Origin: Spartobacteria bacterium
GTDB taxonomy: Bacteria > Verrucomicrobiota > Verrucomicrobiia > Chthoniobacterales > UBA10450
DNA: 64,000 nucleotides
Assembly: GCA_003134785.1 (NCBI GenBank)
Contig: PLCN01000025.1
Location: forward strand, 62,001 to 126,000
Direction: 5' to 3'
In this document: positions 55,158 to 62,244 of the stretch, one piece after another
Layout: each line of letters starts with the position of its first letter
How positions within the stretch are numbered: the first letter of the stretch is position 1
Made by a program: the position numbers and the translations under genes
The notes under the pieces: model-generated
The model's database searches: none
Seen by the model: only the letters and a program-made list of their open reading frames with translations
What the model was told of the DNA's origin: nothing

Positions 55158-55412
55158 GTGAAACCGATTCGACTTTCCAACCATGCTTTGCGATATGCGA
55201 TAAAGCGCGGGTTCACCATCGCCGAAGTCGAAGAAGCTATTCGCACGAATCCGTGGGGGACGGCGGAACTCGGGCGGCTCGATTGCCGAAAGAATTTTTC
55301 TTACGGAAAAGAGTGGAATGGCAAAGTCTATGCAACAAAACAAGTCCGTCCCGTGTTCGTGGAGGAACGAGGACAAATAGTTGTGATAACGGTCTACACC
55401 TACTACTTTTGA
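55158..55412 (+). CDS. DUF4258-like protein (toxin-like small protein)
   Basis: 84 residues. LSNHALRYAIKRGFTIAEVEE and RPVFVEERGQIVVITVYTYY resemble the small RelE-like/DUF4258 fold, in which His and Tyr residues are common (HALRYA, VYTYYF). The start MKPIRLSNH lies after an R2 half-repeat that abuts the korB stop. It is followed after 4 bp by a DUF2283 gene; such pairs are annotated as toxin-antitoxin-like. Activity not shown. Confidence 0.68.
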   Translation: MKPIRLSNHALRYAIKRGFTIAEVEEAIRTNPWGTAELGRLDCRKNFSYGKEWNGKVYATKQVRPVFVEERGQIVVITVYTYYF

Positions 55413-55416
55413 GCGC

Positions 55417-55623
55417 ATGAAAATCAGCTATGACGCGGCCGTTGACGCATTGAGCATTACGTTCCGCGAGACTACGGTCACCACGAAACATTTGGGTGAA
55501 GGCATCGCTGCTGATTACGACAGCGAAGGCAGACTGGCCGGCTTGGAGATTCTCGATGCGCAAAAGCGTTTCGGCGGCAGCGAAACCATGCGCCGCGTCG
55601 AGCTGGAAGGCGTCGGCACTTGA
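55417..55623 (+). CDS. DUF2283 family protein (antitoxin-like partner)
   Basis: 68 residues: MKISYDAAVDALSITF, then GEGIAADYDSEGRLAGLEIL match the DUF2283 consensus (KxxYDxxxDxLxIxF and D.eGrivGiEiL). Starts 4 bp after the preceding stop; the two are likely one transcript. The convergent peptide transporter ends about 55 bp further on. Confidence 0.75.
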   Translation: MKISYDAAVDALSITFRETTVTTKHLGEGIAADYDSEGRLAGLEILDAQKRFGGSETMRRVELEGVGT

Positions 55624-55678
55624 AATTTATGAAGATCACGCGTCAGATCGCGGCGGAAAAGATTGCCGATTGCTCCAT

Positions 55679-57184
55679 TTAGACGACCGGGACCACGGTG
55701 GCCATCGCCATTTCCTCGGGAGGTATCTCGGCCTTGTCGCTGATCAGCCTGCGCAGGAACGGAATGAGCACGACGAGCGCGACGCCGACCACGAGGCTGC
55801 CCACGCCGAGCGCGCCGAAGAGCTTCACATACTCGGGGTTGGTCGCGACCGCGGTGGTGCCGTTCGGCTCGGGGATCATGCCCGAGAAGTCGCCCGCGAA
55901 GAGTGACGCGAGGCCGGTCACGAGCATCCAGCTGCCCATCATCACCCCTTGATACTGCTTCGGCGCGAGCTTGCCGATCATCGCGTATCCGATGGGAGAG
56001 ATGAGTAACTCACCGACGCTCTGCAGCACATAACTCATGAACAGCCACACGAATGCACTCTTGCCGTCCACGCCGGCCAGCTTGATGCCCAATGGGAGAA
56101 TGAGAAAACCCAGCGCCATCAAGATAAGCGACGTCGCAAACTGCTTCGGTATGTCGATCCTCCATCCGCCCGCGCGCATGCGGGTAAAGAACGACGCGAG
56201 CAGTGGCCCGCCGAGCACGATGCAGACGGTGTTGATGTTTTGAATCCACTGCGGCTGAATCTCCACGTGGCCGATCATCAGGTTCACGTTGTTGACCGCG
56301 AACAGCTGCAGGCCGCTCGGTGCCATCTGATACAGCGACCAAAACGACAGCGAGCCGATCGTCAGAATCAGGTACGCCGTCATGTTCCGCCTCTCGCGGC
56401 GATCCGGGTGGCGCAGCGTGAGGTAGATCAGCGTCAGCGCGACCGCGGCGCAGATGCCCTTGATCAGCGTTTCGGTCATGCCCGGCCGCTGAAGCATCAA
56501 CCACACAACCGGAATGGTGCCGATGAGAATGCCGATGCCGGCCAGCAGGCGCAGCCGGAATTGCTTCGACTTCGCCTCGAGCAGCGGTGTGTTGCGGTCG
56601 ACCAGCGTCTTCCACGACAGCACGGCGAGGATGATGGCGACAAAATTGCCGAGCGTCGCGAAAATGAAAAGGCTCGCATAGCTCTGGGTCCCCTGGAAGT
56701 AGCCGGCGACCGCGAACCCGACGAAGAATCCGACGTTCATGCCGGCGTAGTTCCAGAGGAAGGCTCCTTCGCGGCGCGGGTCCTCCGGGGTAAAGCGCTG
56801 GGTGAGCATCATGTTGATGCAGGTGACGTTGAGGCCGCTGCCGGTGAGGAAGAAGGCGAGGCCAATATAGAACAGCGCGGCCGTGCCGACTGCAATGCAC
56901 CCGCACCCGATGACCTGCAGCGCCATGCCCCCGACGAAGAGATTCCGGTTCGAGAGGAAGCGGCCGCCGAGGTAGCCGCCGAAGAGGTGCAAGCCGTAGT
57001 TGAACGCGCCAAACACGCCCATCAACGTAGTGGCCATTTTCACCGAGAGCTGCAGATGCTTCGTCGCGTAGAGGACCAGCGTCGAGTAAAGGACGGCGAA
57101 GCCGAGCGTCGCAAAGATCTGGATGAAGAACAATACCGCCGTGCCTTCGGGAGCCGCGGAGAAAAGGCGTTTGCGCGATTGCAT
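55679..57184 (-). CDS. POT/PTR2-family peptide transporter
   Basis: Proton-coupled oligopeptide transporter of the major facilitator superfamily with 12 or more helices. Signature regions: ATLGFAVLYSTLVLYATKHL (helix 1), RREGAFLWNYAGMNVGFFVG, the POT motif with Asn-x-Gly, and YVLQSVGELLISPIGYAMIG (helix 10). ATG start MQSRKRLFSA. It belongs with the peptidases elsewhere in the window, but sits inside the region between korB tails, so it may be acquired. Transport of di- and tripeptides is known for the family. Confidence 0.9.
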   Translation of the reverse strand: MQSRKRLFSAAPEGTAVLFFIQIFATLGFAVLYSTLVLYATKHLQLSVKMATTLMGVFGAFNYGLHLFGGYLGGRFLSNRNLFVGGMALQVIGCGCIAVGTAALFYIGLAFFLTGSGLNVTCINMMLTQRFTPEDPRREGAFLWNYAGMNVGFFVGFAVAGYFQGTQSYASLFIFATLGNFVAIILAVLSWKTLVDRNTPLLEAKSKQFRLRLLAGIGILIGTIPVVWLMLQRPGMTETLIKGICAAVALTLIYLTLRHPDRRERRNMTAYLILTIGSLSFWSLYQMAPSGLQLFAVNNVNLMIGHVEIQPQWIQNINTVCIVLGGPLLASFFTRMRAGGWRIDIPKQFATSLILMALGFLILPLGIKLAGVDGKSAFVWLFMSYVLQSVGELLISPIGYAMIGKLAPKQYQGVMMGSWMLVTGLASLFAGDFSGMIPEPNGTTAVATNPEYVKLFGALGVGSLVVGVALVVLIPFLRRLISDKAEIPPEEMAMATVVPVV

Positions 57185-57252
57185 CGGCGGCCATTTGGGC
57201 TGCGACCCTAAACAATGTCAAGACCTCCGGCGGAACTTGTCTACTGGTGAAC

Positions 57253-57432
57253 TCACTCGACCCTCAACGACCGAGGAGATGATTTAACAATGCCGGCGGA
57301 AGATTGGTCCGAGCGCCGATGATGGATTCGGACTTCGATGAAGCCGATACCGAGGTCCTCGCAGAGATCGTTGGCCGTCTTGGGCTCGCGGAAGTCGCGG
57401 AGTTCGGCGTTGCGCGTAACGCGCTCGTTCAT
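57253..57432 (-). CDS. Small ORF with strong Shine-Dalgarno, unknown
   Basis: 59 residues, beginning MNERVTRNAELRDFREPKTA and ending SSPRSLRVE. AAAGGAGG is placed 6 nt before the ATG, the best ribosome binding site I see in this part of the window. The sequence is hydrophilic, with one Cys and no membrane segment; no family recognised. It lies between the POT gene and the tandem array. The rest of the gap to 58255 is described in the following entries. Confidence 0.42.
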   Translation of the reverse strand: MNERVTRNAELRDFREPKTANDLCEDLGIGFIEVRIHHRRSDQSSAGIVKSSPRSLRVE

Positions 57433-57525
57433 GACCGCCTCCTTTAGCCCCCGGTTGTCTTCGCTCCCTCCAGTTCGCGCTGCTGCCAGCGGGATTTGGA
57501 ACCCTTCTTAGGCGAGTTGAGTTCC

Positions 57526-57777
57526 CTCCAGCATGCGCTGGGTTACCTTCAGCGTGCGTTGCAGCACTCCAAGCACGCGGAAGGACGCTTCCAGCGCACG
57601 CTGCGGTGAGTGAAATTCCAAGACCTGCTCGTTCCAACGCACGCTGGAAGCGTCCCAACGTGCGGTGACAGCATCCCAAGGCGCGCTGGCAACGCTCCAG
57701 AGCGTGCTGGAAGGCTTTCACACGCGTGCTAACGGTGATCCAGTGCGTGCTAGAATCATCCCAACTTGCGCTGCGCG
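57526..57777. repeat. Degenerate 21-bp tandem array, 12 units
   Basis: Twelve consecutive 21-nt units in perfect register, loosely CTCCAACGTGCGCTGGAAGC plus one base. Examples: CTTCAGCGTGCGTTGCAGCA, GTTCCAACGCACGCTGGAAG, GTCCCAACGTGCGGTGACAG. A weaker unit may precede it near 57470. Seven codons per unit would give heptads: the minus strand reads ERCQRALGCCHRTLGRFQRA before losing pattern. Confidence 0.85.
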
Positions 57778-57870
57778 CGTCCCAAATCGCCCGTTTACCT
57801 GGGATAAGTCACTAAAATGTAATATGCCTCCGGCCGTTTTTGTTTGCTGTCGGGACACGGGGCCAACTAT

Positions 57871-58033
57871 GATCTTCGGCATGACCCTCACCGACGAGCT
57901 CGCCGCGAGACTGGCTGCCGATGTCGATCAACCACTCGCTTGCGAAAACTTTCGGAGTCAACTCTCACGCGCCTGCCGCGCCGTAGCCCCTGGCTCGCCG
58001 AAGCCCTGCGCAGGTGGCTTGGCGAAGGAGGGC
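57871..58033 (+). pseudogene. Gene fragment fused to a korB tail
   Basis: An open frame beginning MIFGMTLTDELAARLAADVD continues, without a stop, into the korB tail copy at 58034. The first part resembles the start of a short regulatory protein (MTLTDELAARL), but its later part is better in another frame (SPWLAEALRRWLGEGGREAR), which indicates a frameshift. I take it as a broken gene. Confidence 0.4.
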
Positions 58034-58096
58034 GAGAAGCTCGGCAACCCAACTGACGTGCAGCTGCTCCAAACGACGTTCGACCGAATGAAGTGA
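58034..58096 (+). pseudogene. Diverged copy of the korB 3' end, copy 2
   Basis: GEKLGNPTDVQLLQTTFDRM followed by Lys and TGA, against REKLGNPTDLQLLQKTFDRM-K-stop in korB. Differences lie mostly at third codon positions, and the post-stop sequence GACAGC is shared with korB. No upstream korB sequence precedes it, so only the tail was carried. Confidence 0.8.
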
Positions 58097-58111
58097 CAGC
58101 GCGTTTCGCGT

Positions 58112-58249
58112 TGTCATCCTGAGCGAAAGTCTTGCCCTGAGCAGAGCCGAACGGGTCGAAGGATCTTACGGTTCCACGTGTCTTGGAGGGACGTGCTCTG
58201 TCCCGTCTCTTGTGTCGGTTCTTCCTGTAGCGGCGGTCTATGACCGCCG
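58112..58249. repeat. Repeat cluster: 'CATCCTGAGC' half-repeat plus R2 half-repeat
   Basis: GTCATCCTGAGCGAAAGTCT with CGGGTCGAAGGATCTTACGG (58112-58171) is a half-element of a different repeat family, followed at 58225 by CTGTAGCGGCGGTCTATGAC (R2). They lie just before the DUF4160 start. Confidence 0.7.
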
Positions 58250-58255
58250 AAACTC

Positions 58256-58525
58256 TTGTCAGAACCAACGCCTTCACTAAAATCTGGTTACGCGCCAGAA
58301 ATTCTGCGCGTCCGCGGCTATCGGTTTTTCTTCTTTAGTCGTGAAGATCAGGAGCCGCGCCACATTCATGTGGAGCAGGCGGAGCGCTACGCGAAGTTTT
58401 GGCTCGAGCCGATTGAATTGGTTGAATCGCGTGGATTTCGCGGCTCGGAGCTGCGCGAACTGCACTCAATCATTGCGGAACACCGCGAGAAGTTTATCAT
58501 TGCCTGGGATGAGCACTTTGGCTAG
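58256..58525 (+). CDS. DUF4160 family protein
   Basis: 89 residues: LRVRGYRFFFFSREDQEPRH and IHVEQAERYAKFWLEP match the DUF4160 consensus (yrI...F.....E.pHvHV). TTG start directly behind an R2 element with no ribosome binding site, so the true start may have been changed by the repeat. The stop overlaps the DUF2442 start by 17 nt. DUF4160-DUF2442 pairs are found as toxin-antitoxin-like units; function unproven. Confidence 0.7.
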   Translation: MSEPTPSLKSGYAPEILRVRGYRFFFFSREDQEPRHIHVEQAERYAKFWLEPIELVESRGFRGSELRELHSIIAEHREKFIIAWDEHFG

Positions 58526-58748
58526 TAAGCCGGTCGCGGACGTAGTCGATGTTGCGTGCACCGACGACGAGCTGATCGTCACGCTTGTGGACGGTCGTCG
58601 GGTTTCGGCGCCATTGGCTTGGTTTCCGCGCCTTCTTCGCGCCACGCCGAAACAACGCTCCAACTGGCGGCTCATCGGTCGAGGAGTCGGAATTCATTGG
58701 GAAGACGTGGACGAAGACATTTCCGTTCGAACTCTTCTCGCTTCATGA
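58509..58748 (+). CDS. DUF2442 family protein
   Basis: 79 residues: DVACTDDELIVTLVDGRRVS, PLAWFPRLLRATPKQRSNWR and GVGIHWEDVDEDISVRTLLA follow the DUF2442 consensus (v.....L.v.l.DGr.i.vPl.wfPRL..a....r..w...g.G..IhWp.lDedlsv..Ll). ATG 17 nt inside the DUF4160 gene, so they are coupled. It ends 39 bp before the third korB tail. Confidence 0.85.
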   Translation: MSTLASKPVADVVDVACTDDELIVTLVDGRRVSAPLAWFPRLLRATPKQRSNWRLIGRGVGIHWEDVDEDISVRTLLAS

Positions 58749-58787
58749 AGCCGTTTCCTAATTCATCCTTTTTAATTCATACTTTTT

Positions 58788-58874
58788 ATGAAGTGGATTG
58801 ATCAAACGCGGGAGAGGCTCGGTAATCCGAGTGATTTGGACTTGCTGCAAAAAACTTTCGACCGAATGAAGTAA
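58788..58874 (+). pseudogene. Diverged copy of the korB 3' end, copy 3
   Basis: Reads MKWIDQTRERLGNPSDLDLL, then QKTFDRMK and TAA. KorB has KWIDTTREKLGNPTDLQLLQ then KTFDRMK. Twenty-eight codons are kept, more than in copy 2. The ATG is the natural Lys-Trp context of korB with an accidental Met; it could be translated as a 28-residue peptide, but its origin is clearly the korB end. Confidence 0.85.
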
Positions 58875-58988
58875 GATCACTGCTGCGATGCAGGTAGTTT
58901 TGTCCACGCGGGCGACGTGATCGAATAACGGTTCGAGTATGCGGCGGCGCTCTTCATCGCCGGCGCGCAACTAAAGCTATTCAAACCT

Positions 58989-59741
58989 ATGCAGCGGATG
59001 ATTCGCCATACCTACTACGTAATCCTCGGTATTTTTATTGCGACGGCTGGTCTGACGGTTGCCGGGGTCGGTTATAGCTGGTTTTCGCCAGAGGACGCTC
59101 CTGCGCCTACGGCCCCAGCGCCGCCCATATCGCCGTCGACCACAGCATCAGTAAGCCCTACAATCTCTCGCGCCGAATCCCTGCCGCAAACCATCAAAGA
59201 GAGGAACCTGCCATATCTCGGCACTCTCGTAACAGCCCTGCTTATCGAGGCGATCGCAGTGGTTTTCCTATTCGTCCGAAGCGGATTGAAATATTTGCCG
59301 GACGTGAAAGTACACAAGACGGAGCCGGACACATTTCGGTTCATGACTGAGCTTCTTACCTTCGGTACAAGTGTGACGATTGTAAGTAATCGATTATCGT
59401 TGTTGATTCGATCTGATTCCTTTCGTGAAGCGGTAATGCGAAAGGCGGAAGAGGGTACGGAGTTTGAATTCATCACCCGGCTCACGGTCCCGGAAAATAT
59501 CCGTCTCCCACTCGAGCAGCTGGGAGCGCGGTTTTATGTAACTGGCGAGGCGAACCCGCCGCAGGCAAGGTTCACTCTTGTTAATGCTGCTCGCGCTGGT
59601 GGTGAAACGTTGGCGATAGCGCGGGGGACCCATCCCGCTCATGAAATCACTGTTTTCGATACTAATTCTGGCCCCCAGATGATCGCGATGGCTAAAGACA
59701 TCGTGCGAAAATCAAAGTCATTGGCCGGCGATGCTCACTAG
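58989..59741 (+). CDS. Two-TM membrane protein with C-terminal soluble domain
   Basis: 250 residues. TM1 about 9-30 (YYVILGIFIATAGLTVAGVG), a Pro/Ser/Thr-rich loop (PAPTAPAPPISPSTTASVSP), TM2 about 77-97 (LGTLVTALLIEAIAVVFLFV), then a cytoplasmic domain with LTFGTSVTIVSNRLSLLIRS, FEFITRLTVPENIRLPLEQL and LAIARGTHPAHEITVFDTNS. The latter vaguely resembles phospholipase-D-like domains, but I see no HKD motif. Overlaps the methyltransferase gene by 11 nt, so the two form a unit. AT-richer than genes left of korB. Confidence 0.6.
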   Translation: MQRMIRHTYYVILGIFIATAGLTVAGVGYSWFSPEDAPAPTAPAPPISPSTTASVSPTISRAESLPQTIKERNLPYLGTLVTALLIEAIAVVFLFVRSGLKYLPDVKVHKTEPDTFRFMTELLTFGTSVTIVSNRLSLLIRSDSFREAVMRKAEEGTEFEFITRLTVPENIRLPLEQLGARFYVTGEANPPQARFTLVNAARAGGETLAIARGTHPAHEITVFDTNSGPQMIAMAKDIVRKSKSLAGDAH

Positions 59742-60444
59742 TTGGTCCGCAATGGCGCCGCGACGGCGCGAACAGATTGAGTCTGGTCAAGACATTACGT
59801 TCAGCAAAGTATTCGTGCCATTTTACCGCAGCTTGGTGTTGGGAATGCGGTGTAACTCCATCATTGAGGTGGGTTGTGGCACCGGCCACCTCGCGAAAGA
59901 ATTCAGCCAAATAGCGGAGCGTGTCTACGCTCTGGAGCCGTCTGTGGGAATGCATTCTATTGCCGCCGACGTTCTGCGGGACTCTCGAGTTACCCTAGTA
60001 CACAACTCGGTGGAACAATATCAGGCAACAGAGCAATTTGATTGCGCTGTGTCGCATCTCTGCGCTCAAGCGGTCACAGACTTGAGCGCCTTTTTGAAAG
60101 GCTGCACCGGGTTACTCAATAGTAACGGTCAGCTCATTTTTTCTATCCCACACCCCTGTTTTTGGAACGACTATCAGCGATATTTCAACAGCCAGGGATT
60201 CGACTATACGGTCGAGCAGTTCACTGTAGCTACTCTGACAATTTCCCTCGATCGCGAATCACAAATGACAGAAATCCCGTTTAATCATCGTCCGCTGAGT
60301 CGCTATGTTGAGGTAATCTCTCAATGTGGTTTTGCAGTCGATAGGTTCCATGAGATTTTCCCCACCGCCGATGTTCAGTCGTTGTACCCGAAGCCGTGGG
60401 AACGCCCGCATTTCTGTGTATTTCAGAGCAACCGCAGAAGGTAA
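59731..60444 (+). CDS. Class I SAM-dependent methyltransferase
   Basis: SAM-binding motif I IIEVGCGTGHLA (44-55), motif II acidic YALEPS, and FDCAVSHLCAQAV plus LLNSNGQLIFSIPHPCFWND in the methyltransferase core. The substrate is unknown; small-molecule type (methyltransferase 11-like) is most likely. Start at the ATG overlapping the previous gene (MLTSWSAM); an ATG seven codons later is possible. Convergent with the SIR2 gene, 7 bp between stops. Confidence 0.82.
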   Translation: MLTSWSAMAPRRREQIESGQDITFSKVFVPFYRSLVLGMRCNSIIEVGCGTGHLAKEFSQIAERVYALEPSVGMHSIAADVLRDSRVTLVHNSVEQYQATEQFDCAVSHLCAQAVTDLSAFLKGCTGLLNSNGQLIFSIPHPCFWNDYQRYFNSQGFDYTVEQFTVATLTISLDRESQMTEIPFNHRPLSRYVEVISQCGFAVDRFHEIFPTADVQSLYPKPWERPHFCVFQSNRRR

Positions 60445-60451
60445 GACGCAA

Positions 60452-61375
60452 CTAGCAAATCACCGGTCCCCGCGCTCTTCGAACAATCTCAAACAGAATA
60501 TCTTCGCTACCTTGTCCACCGAGCTCCAAAATAATAAACCCGCGTTTACGCAGCTGGTCTTTCACGGCGGGTTTTACTGAATCCGTGCATAGCCAACAGC
60601 CTAAGGGGAAGGGGCATTCTTTCTCTTCTATTGTATCGACCACTGCCTGCAGCAACGATCGGACCAAATAATCCCGTCCGCCGAGGCCGACGGCCAGAAT
60701 AAAACGGCTAGTAAGCAGGTGCTTGAAGAGCTGCCGCAAAGGCGAGGGGCCCGCTCCTTCACGATCAACATCAGTCGAATCAAAGACAATCCTATCCGAC
60801 CTCATCCCGAATTCGGTGGAAATCGGTAAATAACCGTGCGGATGATAAACGGTGACATCACACCGACGCAACAACGTCGGCCAGCGTGAAACTATTTGGA
60901 GTGCCAGGCCGTGCGACTGCAGATACCACTCTATGATACAGTCGAAGTTTAGAGTGATGATTTTGTTTACGGTACCCCGTCTTGAGGGAGTAACCATGCC
61001 GCCGATAGCGCGAAGAAGCTGTGACGCCTCCCCGCTTAGGGTATCGCCATGATTGCGATACAGGTCAAGTCGGACTTGCTCTAAGTAGTCGACGTCGCCG
61101 AGAATCCCTCTAACTATCTCCATTTGGGAGAACATGTCATCTGATGAGCTGTCCTGGGTGAAGTTTACGTGAAGATCGTTTCGCGTCACTCCCGGTCGTC
61201 GCAAGACAGCCCTCGTACAAGAGTTAACTAAATCATGCCATGCCGGCAGATTCATCCCTGTCGAACAACCGGAACCGCATAGCAGCGTAACACATTCCTC
61301 CTGGAGTGCTGTGGCAAGCGCGGCGAAAAGGGCCTCGCGGTCGGCTTCGTAATAAGCGGCCGGAAAATCAAACAC
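60452..61375 (-). CDS. SIR2-like NAD-processing domain protein
   Basis: 307 residues. SIR2 fold motifs: LLCGSGCSTGMNLPAW (31-46) for the NAD loop, TLNFDCIIEWYL with Asn143 and Asp145, VYHPHGYL with catalytic-type His180, and FILAVGLGGRDYLVRSLL for the ADP-ribose end. The zinc-binding Cys quartet of deacetylase sirtuins is absent, as in the SIR2 NADase domains of phage-defence systems. GTG start 11 nt after the preceding stop. Third gene of a minus-strand operon. NAD depletion on infection is a hypothesis. Confidence 0.8.
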   Translation of the reverse strand: MFDFPAAYYEADREALFAALATALQEECVTLLCGSGCSTGMNLPAWHDLVNSCTRAVLRRPGVTRNDLHVNFTQDSSSDDMFSQMEIVRGILGDVDYLEQVRLDLYRNHGDTLSGEASQLLRAIGGMVTPSRRGTVNKIITLNFDCIIEWYLQSHGLALQIVSRWPTLLRRCDVTVYHPHGYLPISTEFGMRSDRIVFDSTDVDREGAGPSPLRQLFKHLLTSRFILAVGLGGRDYLVRSLLQAVVDTIEEKECPFPLGCWLCTDSVKPAVKDQLRKRGFIILELGGQGSEDILFEIVRRARGPVIC

Positions 61376-61386
61376 GATCGGTGAAG

Positions 61387-62229
61387 TTACTCTTGCTCGT
61401 CATCTACGTTAAAACGCAATATCGGAAACGACATTGTGAATTGTAGAAGTTCCAACTGCGCAAGTTGCTTAAGAAATCGCAAGAGCGTGACTGCTTTGCC
61501 GCCGACTTTCCCTGGTCGGCACCGAAAGTTACCATAACGGTCAAGAAATATTGTGGCAGCGAGAGCGTCTGTAGGAAAATACGCGACACGAGAATAGGTG
61601 TCGTCGAAACTCAATTCTAACCCACTGCCATGTTTACCGAATAGTATCCGGTATATTGTGGAGTCCAACACGTTCTGGCCTCGCAACGTTACAACGTTCG
61701 CGTTGGGGTCGTTGTGTATCAGGGCTCTACCTAGCCTGAGCTGAATGTTGGTCGTGGCCTCGTGGTGTTCGAGCAAAAGAGCCTGGAGCCGCTTAATGTC
61801 ACATCTTATGAAGGCCAATTCTGTCGGGTTCTCCCGTAAGATCATTTCCAACCAAAACTCGCGTACTAGTCCTGCATATGGCAGCAAGACAAGCTCCGCA
61901 CCACGCAGTCCCGGAACGGACATTGACGCGACGTAGCCGACGTAGCCAAAACGGATAGTACGACCGCGTCGAATCAAGCGAGGTGTGTCGGGTTCGCTGA
62001 GAAAATCATCCAATAGTGTATCGGATCCCGGTAGCAAGAAATAGCGTCGGCTTGAGGACACTTCAATCCTGTCTATTTGCACGTCCTTGAATTCTATAGA
62101 CTGTTCACGCCACGTCACTAAGCGGGGCTTAGTTAATCGGCGAATGATTCCGGTAGTTCGTTCTCCCTTTTTCGCGGGAATGCGCGGCCTACAAATGATC
62201 CCATACCACTCTCTGTCGTGCATTTTCAT
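61387..62229 (-). CDS. Unknown protein, second gene of the SIR2 operon
   Basis: 280 residues, soluble, mixed alpha/beta. AGGAGG precedes the ATG (MKMHDREWYGIICRPRIPAK). Blocks that look structured: WREQSIEFKDVQIDRIEVSS, RTIRFGYVGYVASMSVPGLR, ELVLLPYAGLVREFWLEMIL, NVVTLRGQNVLDSTIYRILF and DALAATIFLDRYGNFRCRPG. I recognise no family. Position between a large HELLH-motif protein (15 nt) and a SIR2-like protein (11 nt) implies joint function, for instance as a sensor or inhibitor (inference). Confidence 0.7.
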   Translation of the reverse strand: MKMHDREWYGIICRPRIPAKKGERTTGIIRRLTKPRLVTWREQSIEFKDVQIDRIEVSSSRRYFLLPGSDTLLDDFLSEPDTPRLIRRGRTIRFGYVGYVASMSVPGLRGAELVLLPYAGLVREFWLEMILRENPTELAFIRCDIKRLQALLLEHHEATTNIQLRLGRALIHNDPNANVVTLRGQNVLDSTIYRILFGKHGSGLELSFDDTYSRVAYFPTDALAATIFLDRYGNFRCRPGKVGGKAVTLLRFLKQLAQLELLQFTMSFPILRFNVDDEQE

Positions 62230-62244
62230 GCCGGGGCCTCCTAG

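Noticed and set aside
56010-57221. 403-codon minus-strand frame overlapping the peptide transporter
   Set aside because: Same strand but shifted frame of the POT gene; Arg/His/Pro-rich, no membrane segments.
57284-57721. 145-codon minus-strand frame over the 21-bp array as a heptad-repeat protein
   Set aside because: The heptad pattern fades after four units in this frame, and the better-marked start at 57432 lies inside it in a different frame.
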